A DNA stretch of 27,000 nucleotides from Cristatella mucedo (taxonomy: Eukaryota > Bryozoa > Phylactolaemata > Cristatellidae): the NCBI GenBank assembly GCA_009760855.2, contig WPIO01000021.1:2153001-2180000 (forward strand), in the 5' to 3' direction. A program made the translations under genes and the position numbers. The notes under the pieces were generated by a model that made no database searches, had not been told where the DNA came from, and saw only the letters and a program-made list of their open reading frames with translations. Within the stretch, counting starts at the first letter, position 1. Every line of letters begins with the position of its first letter. This document shows, in pieces, positions 9,079 to 19,854 of this stretch.

Positions 9079-9858
9079 TTAAATTTATTTGATACTATTA
9101 CAATCTATGTATTTACCACTTGTCCGAATTCAGTGGAGCATAGAAAGGAACCCCCTAACATATATTAGAGCTCTCCTACTTTGTAATATAGAGCCGAAAC
9201 GATCAGTAGACTAGCGCTCTGTTACTCTGGCTCTCGGCTAGGCTATTAACTTGTTGATGGGTCAGGGCTGGGCCAATGCTGTAAATCAATTGCTGGATCT
9301 CTCAGTCAACTTGCAATGATTGCCTGCGACAATGTACTCTAACAAAGAAACTAAGGAAAGCCCTAAGCATAACTTTTGCGGAATCTACTAAAGGCATGCG
9401 ATGGATATTTTAGCCAAATTATCCAAATTAACGATGGAAATTGTTTTTAATAGTTATGGAAATTCGAGGACCATTTAAGAACATAAAGAATGAGCGCCAT
9501 GGCTTCATCGCCTGCATATATCAGGATACGCAATATTTCAATTGGTAGCTTTGTAAGTTGCTTCAGCTTTGAGCGACGAACCATTCGAGGTTTGAAAGCG
9601 TCTCCATCAGGAAGCAGCGGCAGATCTGTGTACCGGGTCGGTCACAACCCATTCCAATTTACTCCTCCAAGAAGAAAAGCACCGCAAGGTGCGCTGGGCA
9701 GAGGAAGCCATACTGAAGTGACTTATTCTTGAGCCGCTTTCATAGCCTAGAACGGCAGACGAGGAGCAGCCTGCAGCCATCATTCTTTGGTAAGCACCCA
9801 GCTCAGCTACTTCACAAGTATGGATGCGTTTTAATGAGAGCGATCAAGCAGTTCATAC
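9079..9858. other. Unresolved region downstream of the minus-strand gene
   Basis: Remaining exons of the minus-strand gene should lie here or further left, but none is convincing. An acceptor (atggctgcag, 9780-9771) would add about ten codons to a TGA in the required phase and would make a short last exon. On the plus strand, an ATG in a strong context (gcgccATGG, about 9499) opens 78 codons to 9732, and another frame reads EEKHRKVRWAEEAILK before a stop at 9716. KVRW fits the short RVxF-type PP1-docking pattern, but that pattern is common by chance. Confidence 0.3.
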
Positions 9859-10008
9859 CTTATATCGATTACATCTGCATCGTCATTCTCTGGTGAAGTA
9901 CTGTCTTCGGTGGTCACGGTTGATGCCGACTTGGTCTCAGCTAATACCCTCGGCCTTGGGATAATGATGTTTGAACCTTCTCCGGCATGCTTCCACGGCA
10001 TTCGGTAT
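9859..10008 (-). CDS. Second coding exon of an unidentified minus-strand gene
   Basis: This 150-bp exon follows an acceptor on the minus strand (ctgctgtgcttttgggccgcag, ending 10009) and ends at a donor AAG|GTATGA (GT at 9858-9857). It enters and leaves in phase 2, which matches the phase of the large exon at 10450-12098. The frame that splicing dictates is the one open across the whole exon. The peptide is hydrophilic: it begins YRMPWKHAGEGSNIIIPRPR and ends with an acidic run SPENDDADVIDI. No domain is recognised. The matching phase and frame, with no stop introduced, are the main support for the intron 10009-10449. Confidence 0.65.
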
Positions 10009-10449
10009 CTGCGGCCCAAAAGCACAGCAGTAAGCCCAAGTCGACGTGTGGCGGACTTAGTCTCAAGTGAGTCAATTCAGATGAACTATCGGCATCGATA
10101 CACTCCAAAGGTGAATTGGATGCCTTAATGGTATTAGTCCACGGACCAGTGCACAAAACTGGATTGGCGCTGCTGACCAATAGCGGACCAACTTTAGTGC
10201 ATCGCGACGTTAGTTTAACAGGGTACAATACGGAAGGATGGGTGAGACCGCATTCCGTTTTATTAGTGGGACCGGGGAAACTGATCAGGGCCTTAATTTT
10301 AGGCTCACATCGCTCGCCAAGTTTACTCCTCCGAAGTGCACAAATAAAATACTCCATCAGTGTACACTTTCGCCTGGACTTTCGCTTTTAAATGATAAGT
10401 GGCGTCGAGCTTGGCCGGTGCTCGGAAGTGCTAACGAGTCTGTACTTAC

Positions 10450-12098
10450 CCTAAGCCAACGCCCACCACGAGCCGCTCGTGCCAGCTGGCCATCGCTTTC
10501 TCCGAGCTCTCCTCGGACGACACCAGCGAACGAGCTGTTGCATCGGCAGCAGTCGTCGCCACCGCCTCCACTTCATTGGCAATCGTCGAGCCCGATTTCG
10601 CTTCTCGCCGTTCGCCGGCCTGCCCACGTCTCGACGTCAGCGCGCTCCGAAGAAGCTGTTCACGGGTCTCAAATGTATCCCGGGTCTGAGTGGCAGCCGC
10701 GGTAGCGGTGACAGTGGGGACTGCGACGGTCGATGCAGCTTCCAGCTGGTAGTCCACAGGTGGAACGTCGGACTGACGATGGCGCGACTGCTCGCCGCCT
10801 GCTCCGACTGCTACCGTCTCACCACTGTTTGGGCTTCGAGCTCCATATCCTTCGAGCCCGCCAGCACTCCCTCCATAGGAGCGCAGCCGCATGGCGGCGT
10901 CAGGCCAATCCAGGGCGCCGCTCAGCCGACTGAGAGCGTCGCCGCGCTCCGACACCTGGTAGCCGACACTGCTTTCCGCTACTGAGTCGGCGTATACTGT
11001 TGCTGTCGCAGCCGCGGACGAGCCAGTTGCGGTTCGAGCGTTCCTCAGCGTGTAGCTGCCCAGCAGCGTGCTTCTTTGAGCTGTTGACGAAGCTTCGGAG
11101 TCGCTCGGCAATCGAGCGGCGGCGAATGGTCCGCTGGACGGCGGCATGCTGCCCATCCGATCCAGCTGCGGCGAATTGCTCTCAGCACCTACCAGTGGAT
11201 GCGCTACTGCCGCGAAGCGCCGTAGTATGTCGTCCAGTCGGCTAAGCTCTACTGCCCCTAGCAGCGTGTTTTTGTTGAACTTGAGAACCACCTCACTCAT
11301 CAAGTCGCACTGTGTACCGGCATTCTTCATCTGCCCGTCGTCGAAGTCTCCACTATTGTCCGCTGCCAGGTAGATGGCAGAGGCTTCTCCAACTCCGCTT
11401 TCTCTGGAGGAAAACGTTCCGGGAGAGTACAGGCGATCGTCGTGCGACTTCGTCGACCGGTCGAGACCGCCCATCTCGCCGCCACGAGGCTGCTGCTGGC
11501 TTCCGCTAGGGCGGTCCGGTGCACTGTTCGAGCGTGCCTCGCCGCTAAGGATCATTGATGCCGTGCGGCCGTGGTCGGCGCTCCACGCCGACTTCGGACG
11601 ATGATTGCTGATGTTCAGGAGCAGCCGAGGCAGCGGCTTGCCAGGCACTCGGCCGTCGGAGCCGAACCGCGGCTGGCTCTTGCCACTGGCGAAGGCTGAG
11701 CTGGAGGTCGTCACCGTGAGATGCTCATCATTCTTGAGCCAGGCCGAGCTCATGCGAACGTCATTCGATACGCCGCCGCCCCACATTGTGTTAGTCTGGA
11801 AGAAAAGCCTCCCGCGCCTGCCCTGTATGGCGTGCAGATCGTGCTCCTCGGCGCCGCCGCCGCCGATGGGAGCTCTTGCGAGCCGCGTATGACCATTGGT
11901 GGCAGCTCTCGGTGCTGTCCAGAACTTGGGTTCGAGCTCACCGGCTGCCACGCTGCCGTCCGGTGAAGATGATATCTGTCCCATTTCTCCTCGCCTGATG
12001 ACTAAGCAACCGATTTCCAATCGCAGCTTGTGGCTGGCGAGAGAAGAGAGATTTGGCGGGGACGACTCAGTGAAGCTAGATTCGAAGTGTTGCGACAT
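10450..12098 (-). CDS. Large first coding exon of an unidentified, low-complexity protein
   Basis: This 1649-bp GC-rich exon encodes about 549 residues. The start is ATG at 12098, with an in-frame TGA directly before it, so translation begins here unless an unseen splice exists. It ends CTTAGG|GTAAGT with the consensus donor at 10449-10444. The protein is rich in Ser, Ala, Gly and Arg with few hydrophobic clusters, so it is probably largely disordered. One more ordered stretch lies around residues 264-308 (SEVVLKFNKNTLLG, LSRLDDILRRFAAV), an amphipathic helix candidate. AGTQCD just before it and AATQTRDT near the C-terminal part resemble TQT-type dynein light chain (LC8) docking motifs, an inference only. 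No signal peptide or membrane segment is seen. Base composition is much more GC-rich than the surroundings, consistent with a CpG-rich 5' end. Family unknown. Confidence 0.75.
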
Positions 12099-12188
12099 TC
12101 AAAATAGAATCGGGAGTCGTACGCAGACAGAGCTGTGCGTAGCATTTAATATTGTATATTTTACAACTACTGAATAATTTCTATTCAT

Positions 12189-12265
12189 GATAATAATAAA
12201 TGAAAAGCGTTTTTACAGTGCCCTGTGGAGATTATATCTCTTCCTAAGCATTTCACGTCGGCTGG
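12189..12265 (-). repeat. Degenerate L2 3'-end remnant
   Basis: A short TAA run (12189-12199), then agcgtttttacagtgccctg, then gattatatctcttcctaagc, aligns with the L2 3' terminus on the minus strand, with many substitutions. It lies about 100 bp upstream of the start codon of the minus-strand gene. Confidence 0.6.
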
Positions 12266-12458
12266 AAAGGAAGGGTACGGGCTCCAATATTACAAGAAGT
12301 ACGCTTCTATAAGTCACAGTTCCGAGGTGGCCTATATACGGTTGAATATACAAATTTAGCCCAATTTCGATTGCTATAGAAAAAATTTACTCGATGGGTA
12401 AGCTCAGAAAACAATGCGAAACATCTAACGTAAGTAAACACACGAAGAACCATCCCAA

Positions 12459-12488
12459 GAAGTTCAGGCAGTGGAAGTTCAGGCAGTC
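12459..12488. repeat. 15-bp tandem duplication
   Basis: gaagttcaggcagtg at 12459-12473 is followed at once by gaagttcaggcagtc at 12474-12488. Confidence 0.85.
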
Positions 12489-13953
12489 TGAGGAACAACC
12501 ATGTTCTACGTGCATTGTTAAGTCGTCAAGTGGGTCATGTGTGATGTAAAGTTGAGAGATAGCTTACCGACACAAGGTCCATAGGAATTGAAAATACGAT
12601 CTCCAGGGAATCGGCGGCTGGTTCGAAGCATTGCTAAACTACCGGAGACAGGTAAGAGCGGGTGGTTCGAGGGTCGGTAGAGGCGTGAGGCACTAGGAGT
12701 TCAGAGGGTGACGATGAAGCAAGAGAAAGAATGAACATGAAGTAGAGTGACAGTAAATTGAATTTGGTTTGCTCCCTAAAGGGGTGCCATCGAAAATATG
12801 TAAGTATTGATGCAAAGTATCAGTTTTGATTTATTGACAGACAACTCCACCTGACCAGTTTGGCACCGTCTGCAAGTTGTGCTACTATAGCACTAGCAGA
12901 AAGGCCTGCTCGGACAAGGCTGCAATGATCTAGAAAAGCTTTCAAATAAACGCACTGGCTAATTTTCGCAGTGAGCTAACTTTAAAGTTGAGGATTTCCA
13001 GTTTCCAGGTGGCACCAAGCTTGCCCTTCAGTTATTAAGATGATTCCATCACGCTACATTTCAGAAAAGCTACCTGCCCTTTAAGAGCTAACGTCGGAAA
13101 TGAAAGCTGTAAAACAGATAAGAGGCTTAATATAGAAAACTGGATAAGGTTTTATTTGCAATAAGTACGAGATTTGAATTTGTTCACAAATCAGTGCATT
13201 TTTCTAATGTCTTATGCCTACAATTTACAGAAAGTATGTAATATTCCAATTGTATTTTACTTAAATGGTCAGAATGATACTGCTGTTAAGCATGATGGCA
13301 CGTCAGGTTCTTACATAAAGCAGGCCCTATGCCTCTAATCGAATTAGTAAGGCTTAGGCCGATACAGCACTATAGAGCAGTATTAAGAGAAGTACACACA
13401 GCTTTAAACAATTTAATTATTAATATTGCTGCTGAATAAGAAATTGTCAATAGCAGTATTTGATTGATTTAACACACAGAGTTGTCTTGTACCCAGCAGA
13501 TGGATATTGATACGTGCATGGACAACTAATCAAGAAAGGAGTGAAAAAAGTTGTACGTGAAAGCGTCTACTAAGATTTACGAAGCATACTAAGCATACGT
13601 CTGCATACCAGATCATGAAAAACTATGGGCACCTTTTTCACATGAAAATAGTGCAAGAGAATTCTTGAATGTAAACTTCAAATTGCCGCTCGCTATTCGG
13701 ATTTTTTAATTTATAAAATTCGGTCCCCTTTACAGGCTGGTACAGGAAAGAAAAGTTTTCTATTCCAATAGTTTAGCGAGAACCAACTGACCGCTCAAGC
13801 AGATGCTAGTTCTGCACCGAGGCACTTCCAAACTTCGAACTGACAAGAGCAATCCTCTCCCTATATCCACACATTCCTTCATAAATACCGCAGTGCATCG
13901 ATCCTCGGGAGAGAGCAGCAGCCGAGACAGTGAGTAACGTGTTGCTGATCCAG
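12489..13953. other. No gene recognised
   Basis: AT-rich sequence with stops in all frames at short intervals; no repeat of the families seen elsewhere in the window was recognised. Confidence 0.45.
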
Positions 13954-14072
13954 ATTCCAATTTCACCGATGCGGCTTCGGAAAGAAAAGCATACTTGCCC
14001 AAACACAAAGAGCTCAAAGATCGGATCAGAGACCTTGGTCCTGCCAAGTCACAGTGCCAGTTACAGCATTTG
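13954..14072 (+). CDS. Candidate exon with coiled-coil-like sequence, product unknown
   Basis: A 119-bp open segment lies between an acceptor (cgtgttgctgatccag, ending 13953) and a strong donor TTG|GTGAGT at 14073. It enters in phase 1 and leaves in phase 0. The peptide is charged and helix-friendly: DAASERKAYLPKHKELKDRI, then DLGPAKSQCQLQHL. A heptad-like spacing is suggested, but the segment is too short to prove a coiled coil. A minus-strand frame overlaps it at 13760-14047 but starts at a non-ATG codon and has no splice support. No partner exon was found. Confidence 0.35.
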
Positions 14073-14180
14073 GTGAGTCTTTATGATTCGTCCTTCGTGT
14101 GCATGTACCTGCTTATACTGTGCCTGCTGCTTTCGAATGTTACCGTGTATCATTTGATAATGCTTTATATGCAGCATCAG

Positions 14181-14250
14181 TAAAGTACCTAGAGAAAAAA
14201 ATTCAATTCTCTGAGGGCGCTATGCACATGCATTATTATTATTATTTTTA
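14181..14250 (+). repeat. L2 3' end, solo, plus strand
   Basis: taaagtacctagagaaaaaa then ttctctgagggcgctatgca, followed by ATT repeats (14232-14250), is the L2 3'-terminal stem-loop and tail in plus orientation. It begins about 108 bp after the candidate exon's donor. Confidence 0.8.
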
Positions 14251-14663
14251 TTAAGTCTAATGCTGAGCTTCTGAAATTTAGGCTCAAAGAGGGAAGTTTG
14301 TTGGATGGTATTCTGAAAGTGATCAAGTCCCGTGGTGTCCTTGCAATAAGGGTCCGCAGGAACCAGCCCTGAAAAGATGAACGTGCTAAGTAAAGGATTT
14401 AGCCCAACCAGCTAAGCTAGAACCTCGGCTACAGTGTCAGCTGTCTCGGCAAGTGGTCTATCTATAATTGAGGAATGATAATTTGACGCAAGGAGCTTTG
14501 TATCCTGCCACGTCTTTTTAGTTGCGAATTCAAAACCGGTTGAATTCGCTTATTAAAAAGCATGATCAGAAAACCATATCGAAAGTTAGTGTCTTAGCTC
14601 TCCGTCAATCGAAATGGCTTACAATGGCGACGTTCACAAATGAGCTACCAGTGGTTCTCCTAA

Positions 14664-14800
14664 TATTAAAAATACATTTGCATAGCACCCTCGGATTATT
14701 TATTCTCTTTCTAGCACTTTACGTGTGCTGTAAAGGAAGCATGATCATATGGTGGTTAGTAACAGCATGCACGATGTCAACAAGAATAACAGCGAGCATG
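14664..14800 (-). repeat. L2 3' end plus part of the 3' UTR
   Basis: catagcaccctcggattatt then ctctttctagcactttacg aligns to the L2 3' terminus on the minus strand. The copy continues into UTR sequence shared with the LINE at 6255 and 18682 (gtggttagtaacagcatg compared with gtggttagtggcagcatg). Confidence 0.75.
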
Positions 14801-15525
14801 GGGATTATTAGTTTTCTAACGAAAGGAAGCTGCTGCTAAATTATGCCATTTTTATTTATCTCTTCATTGCACCTGTTTCCAAACACAGAAAAAGGTAGGA
14901 AACATCTATTCTATGTTTGCAGGATGTTGGCTGGAATATCATTACCTAGCTGAATGTGCGTGAGTCACTTCCTTCCCCGAAGCATCACTTAGCTATGACA
15001 GAAACACGAGTAATAAAAAAGAGCTAGAGTGCAGGATGCATGAATCAGCCACCCTAACATTTTTCGGTATGGCGAACCATGCTTCAAATAGCCTCGAGGT
15101 CCACCAGATTTATCTGTGGTACAATAACAAAGAATTATGTTTTCGGACAGCCTCTAGGTCTCTCGGGTCGACGTCCAGCAAGCCAACCCTAAGTCAATAG
15201 GCATTTAATAGCGAAAAGAAAGGTTATAACGCTTATAAGGCCGCTAGAAATGGCATTTTAATGTACTCAGAAGAAGTGGGCAGAGGACTAATAATGCAGA
15301 CCTCAATCACATGATCACCCGAAATCTGAGCTAGACAAACCAAGCTGGGACCCCGATTTGGCCCTTTGCAAACCGTTCACTGCAATTTGCGACGCATGCC
15401 TTGTAGAAACCTGTTGGACTCGACAAATCTTCATTATATGAGATGCGATTCCCGACATATAATGTGACTTTTTGCCGTTGCTTAGTACCATATTTGACCA
15501 GCGAGGATAGGTTGCTATTAATAAG
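14801..15525. other. No gene recognised
   Basis: Unassigned sequence. The minus-strand frame at 15315-15752 is 145 codons long but reads straight through the L2 3' end at 15526-15588, which argues that it is accidental. Confidence 0.45.
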
Positions 15526-15588
15526 AAGCGCCTAGAAAGAGATTGTGCTCTCGGAGGGTGCTTTATCAAGTGCATTATTATAATAATG
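15526..15588 (+). repeat. L2 3' end, solo, plus strand
   Basis: agcgcctagaaagagattgt then ctcggagggtgctttatcaa, followed by gtgcattattataataatg. The stem-loop is well preserved. Nothing upstream resembles the LINE UTR, so the copy is only about 60 bp. Confidence 0.85.
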
Positions 15589-17239
15589 TTTTGCATGCGC
15601 AAGCTGTATGCCATGACGGTAACGCGGGCGGGCATACTCCGACCTCCACGAGGCAGTAGGCGGCAAAGTAAGATTCTCGGCGCTTCAAAGACAAACCGGC
15701 CCAGACCGCCATGTACAGCATAGGTGGTGGGGTTAAACAGGGTATCTTGCATGTTTCAGACATTGTATGCAACTCTTAGAGACCGATACATACAATGTAG
15801 GTATCTATACAATCAGGATGGAGTAATGCCAGGTAGACAACCGAGACTCAACTTCTAATGAGGCAGCAGATTCCTAGGTGGATCATTTTTGTCACGTGTG
15901 TCCTATGCCCCTAGTCACTCTCATGTTTAGCTTACAAGCACCTTAATTGTGTAGTCTTAGGAATAGGAGCGAACTGTCGAAATGAATTGCCAATTCTTTA
16001 AGCCATACGGCATGTGCTATGCTCAAGAAAAGGAGTGCTCACTGCTAGACAGCGGACAGAGCGGGCATGTCATACTGTAGGCAACGAATACTGGCAATTA
16101 ACGAAGTGAAAAATTGACCTTCGTTGCTTTGAAAATCGTAACTTTTCATACGGTAGTTACAATGGTATATAAGCTCAAAAGATGTCTTGTCCATTCTGTG
16201 GAAGGATTGTGTCGACAGACTTAAATCAGGTTAGGAACACCACATTAGCGGAAAGAATAGCTCTCAAGTTTACAACCCCACAATAATACAAAGAAAAACT
16301 CTCTGTCCATGGTGTAGACTACAATGCAATTTTTCCAGCTGACCAGACCTAGTAGTGTAGTATTGACACGCCTAACATGGCTCGTAAACCTCGTGGCGAT
16401 GCTTGCCAGCATATTGCTTTTTGTTGTGTATCAAGTGTGCGTAGAAGCGAAGAACCAAAATCTAAGAACAGACAAGCAGGCCAGACACTTCACATGCCAG
16501 CGACCGGTGTATGTACGTACGTATGTATATTGTACATGTGTACTGGTATACACACGTCGCCAAAGGGAAGGGGGACAGGTCAAAGGGCTCGGATCCCACC
16601 TTGGACTGATCGGAGGGGTGTGTCGAGTGTCGATGACGCCTTATGAATCCCTCCAGCCTTCCTACGATTGGCTGCGGTCTCGATGTCGAGGTCTGGTCCC
16701 TCGTAGGAGTATACCTTTAAAGCACACGGTTCCACATGCCTATGTGTACTTTCAAGGAATGCATGATAAGAATGCACGCGCAGTATGTATAATATAGTTC
16801 ATTGGTTGATAAACAAGTCTTCGAGTATGGTTACATTTAGGAATGACTTCCAGAAAACTTTGAAGATGAGCCGACCTACGTGATCTAATCTGAGGTAGTG
16901 AAGAAGAGGTAGCAGCAGCCACTCAAATATACACCTGAATAGACGTGAACATATACAGGATGTATTACAGCAAACACACATGCAGAACAAGTGCTAGCGG
17001 AAGCGGATATGGTTTGATTAGACGTGAACCGTGTGGTGCGGCGTGGCAGCTTGCAATCTAACTATAAACTTGGCGTTATTGTCCTTCCGGATATGCCCAC
17101 TAGAGTCCACAGTGTCATTGGTGCCCTTGTTACTCAGGGTTTACCGTTTTTAGTCGTCGCATCAGCTTGAACTTAGAACTGCATTAAGCGTCGACAAACG
17201 AGCGAGCACCGGCTAACAGCTGTACTCGCACGAGCCAAG
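15589..17239. other. No recognised gene; one long fortuitous-looking frame
   Basis: A plus-strand ATG frame at 16324-16797 (157 codons) starts with a hydrophobic segment (LVNLVAMLASILLFVVYQVC) that could be a membrane anchor. It then runs through TGTA/GTAC-rich low-complexity sequence (16505-16555), giving an unlikely Tyr/Val/Cys string, and has no related protein that I know. A weak reverse match to the SINE head (ttaaggtgcttg on the minus strand near 15935) is too short to call. Confidence 0.35.
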
Positions 17240-17770
17240 TGACCTTACCTTCTTACACTTCCATGACCGTCAGTCGGGTCCAGTCTGTACGAGCTGCTTT
17301 CTTATCTGTGCTCTTGATGGTAATCCTACGAGCAGTTAATTGAAAATTCAGAGCCCACAATGAAGCCGCCGATAGGGCTGAAAGAAGCCAGCATTGTTGT
17401 CGACACAATGGGGGCGTTCTTCTATCTAGTAGTGCGAGCAGAAACAAGGTGGTGCAAAGCGCTTCATTGATTAGCTCCGTGGGCTTAAGCAACATATCCT
17501 GCTGACGACTGCCCGCCACGCACTGGGACCTGGCCTCATGCAATGGCCGCCTAAGTCTGAACTCAAACGGACAACGTCAGTGTTGGCCTGCCAATTTATG
17601 ATCGAGCCTCGAGCTTCCACGGTTGCAACAGACGGTGCAGCGAAATTTATCTGTGTTGAGATGAGCGCAGGCGCGTAGGTGCACACGGCGGCGGCAAAGC
17701 TGGAAATCGAAGGCAGTCGCAGATTCAGGCAGGAACTTTTGATGGTCGACAGCAGGATGACAAATTCCAA
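17240..17770. other. Slightly GC-elevated region with overlapping open frames
   Basis: Two overlapping minus-strand frames (17253-17543 and 17471-17770, 96 and 99 codons) and several plus-strand frames are open. Local hydrophobic stretches occur on both strands (for example ALCTTLFLLALLD on minus, AAFLSVLLMVILRA on plus). A donor-like AAGAAG|GTAAGG lies on the minus strand near 17249, but a TAA in frame precedes it. I cannot decide on a gene; this may be a decayed exon or old mobile DNA. Confidence 0.25.
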
Positions 17771-18300
17771 GTAGTTATGGCGGTCGGAAACAAGACTACG
17801 CTGCTGTCAAATTTAAAGGGTGATTTCGAGATCTCGTCTCCATGCAATCCATTACAGATAAGAGCATATTCTCAAAGGATGAAAGTAAGCTTTCTTTATC
17901 TATTTTTATGATCGCCTCTTTTAATGCAAGCTCCAGCGAGCCGACACCATCGACTGACATGCGGCAATAACAGAGCGGGCGCCTTTATTTCCAGGCTTCG
18001 GGGATGGTCCACACCACGGCCATTAAAGAGGCAGCTGACCGCAAACAGTCCGATTCGGGATGCACAGAACTGAGACTCATGAGTTACGAGGTCCGTTTAA
18101 ATGAACACTGTCAATTGGATGGTATCGCGAATGAATGTCAAGATCGCTGACTAGATTGCGAATTGTGACAGGAGACTATGATCCAACTGCATGGTAGCAT
18201 CTAGCATGTAGAAGGCTCTTATTTTCAATTACCAGCAGATCCTGAGCAACGTTCGTTGTAGCCGCTCACATAGGTACAATTTTACAAAACCCTAAAACGC
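17771..18300. other. No gene recognised
   Basis: Nothing assignable; short frames only. Confidence 0.45.
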
Positions 18301-18600
18301 TGGACCCATGACATACTCTCTTACCTTTCTGCGTCAGGTCAGCTTGCAGATCTGCTGGAATCCGTTGAACACCAAATCGGAAGGATCTGCAATCGGAAGG
18401 GTCCTGCTGGTAAAAGCAGGTGCAGTGGTTGGGTCAGCAGTGTGCCAAAGGGGCCCCAGGAGGGCATATGTCTCTCGACGCTGGTTCGGGGGGGGCGCCA
18501 AAATGGGCGCCCAATGCTGGGAAGGGGCGCCATCTGTGTAGATCGTCTCTGGGTGCACAATATCCCACGAGCTCAACTGCATTGAGCACACAGCGGTGAC
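18301..18600. repeat. G-rich segment with short direct repeats and three GGCGCC palindromes
   Basis: aatcggaagg occurs twice 16 bp apart (about 18374 and 18390), in the near repeats aatcggaaggatctgc and aatcggaagggtcctgc. A G run (ttcggggggggcgcc) leads into three GGCGCC palindromes at 18494, 18506 and 18526. Frames on both strands are open for 73-85 codons but unrecognised. The GGCGCCC strings faintly recall retroviral-type primer binding sites, but no LTRs were seen. Confidence 0.5.
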
Positions 18601-18681
18601 TGCCAGTTACAGGACTTGGGTGCCTGCCAGATCTTTTGCTACTGATTCAACACATTTTTTGTCGTGGGATTTCAAGGGCGA

Positions 18682-19495
18682 ATGATAATAACAATAACAA
18701 TAATAGATTTTACATAGCGCCCTCAGATAACTCAATCTCTTTCTAGGCAGTTTACATTTGCTGCAAAGATAACACAGCGAAATGGATAGTAGCAGCATGC
18801 TCAATGACAACAAGCATAACGTGGTTAGGGGCAACTTAAACAGGGTCAACATGCAAATATGGTTAGTGGCAGCATGAATAAGCACGTACACGACAAATCA
18901 CATGGACCAACTAAATGCTGTGATAAATAGATGCGTTTTTATTTTCTGTTCAAATGTGGTCAGGTCAGGGGATTTCGTGACGAAAGTTGGAAGTGAGTTC
19001 CAGGCTTTGGGAACATATAACTAAAGGCACGGTCTCCAAAGGATCGGAGGCTCTTACGATGTATGCGAAAAAGATTTGATTCCGAAAAGCAAGTGGTACG
19101 GTGCTTTGCCTGGTGGGAGTAGATCTGATACCTTGAAGTCGATGCTTTGCTTGACTGGGAGCCAGTGCAGGTCGGCGAGAAGTTGTGTGATGTAGCAACT
19201 GCAACGCTCACGACAGACAAGCCTAGCTGCAGAGTTTTGCACAAGCTGTAAGCCCCTGATTACACTGGCCGGTGGACTAGTAAGCCCTCTCGTTAGACGA
19301 CCGCATCAACTCCACAATCGAGTCTGCCTACTTTCAGCTACATAACACTGCTAAAATTCGGGCTTGTTTAGATTAGGATACCACGTCTAAGTTGGTCCAT
19401 GCTTTTGTGACATCCCGTCTTGAGTTCTGTAAACCACTGCTTGCTGGCCTACCGGCATGTGCAATCAGGCGATTACAGCTGGTGCAAAACTCACG
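18682..19495 (-). mobile_element. CR1/L2 LINE copy with inverted 5' arm
   Basis: On the minus strand, 19286 down to 18682 is the 3' part of the same LINE as at 6255: LQLVQNSAARLVCRERCSC, LLADLHWLPVKQSIDFKV, an internally shortened C-terminal region, UTR, stem-loop and an AAT/AAC-rich tail. At 19287 the orientation flips: 19287-19495 on the plus strand encodes the neighbouring upstream part of ORF2 ([46 protein letters not shown]), with a stop after ACLD. About 50-60 bp (LPAC..LVQNS) is present in both arms. The inner junction is the more 5' side of the inverted piece and the outer end the more 3' side, as twin priming during target-primed reverse transcription produces. Confidence 0.85.
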
Positions 19496-19854
19496 ACAGA
19501 ATCAGTAAATTCGTACACACAATCTCCACGTGACGCTGGCTTTGCTGCTCATGCCGCATTCATCTTAGGCATTCAGTATTATTCTTCTGACCACTGGAGC
19601 GAAGGAAACGCGAAGCACGTACACCTGCAGAGCCTATTGCTGCATTTACTAGATTAATGACCTCAATAAATAAGCCTGGAATTGCTTGCCTCGTATGGCT
19701 CTTCGCTTGACTAGTAAATGCTCACACTCAGGCTATATGAGGAGTATTTTCTGGCATCTGTTGTTTCTGATAAACAGATAAGCTTACACAAACGCAACAA
19801 TTAGGTGCAGGAACGAGCCGGTCTTTACTAAGCAGCAAGCTTTAGGAAAGTTGA
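19496..19854. other. No gene recognised
   Basis: Spacer between two LINE copies. A plus frame at 19457-19657 starts inside LINE sequence and continues into unrelated sequence. Confidence 0.4.

Noticed and set aside
9632-9718. PP1-docking protein fragment (KVRW) on the plus strand
   Set aside because: The motif is four residues long and common by chance, and the frame has no convincing splice acceptor.
10446-12177. Numerous plus-strand frames (60-168 codons) opposite the large minus-strand exon
   Set aside because: They are shadows of a GC-rich coding exon; none has a start context, splice sites or partner as good as the minus-strand frame.
15315-15752. 145-codon minus-strand frame
   Set aside because: It reads straight through an L2 3' end (15526-15588) including its ATT tail and has no splice or family support.
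15920-15960. Minus-strand SINE head (ttaaggtgcttg)
   Set aside because: Only about 12 bp match; no B-box follows at the right distance.
16324-16797. 157-codon plus-strand frame with an N-terminal hydrophobic segment
   Set aside because: Its middle is TGTA/GTAC low-complexity sequence, composition becomes implausible, and no relative is known to me.
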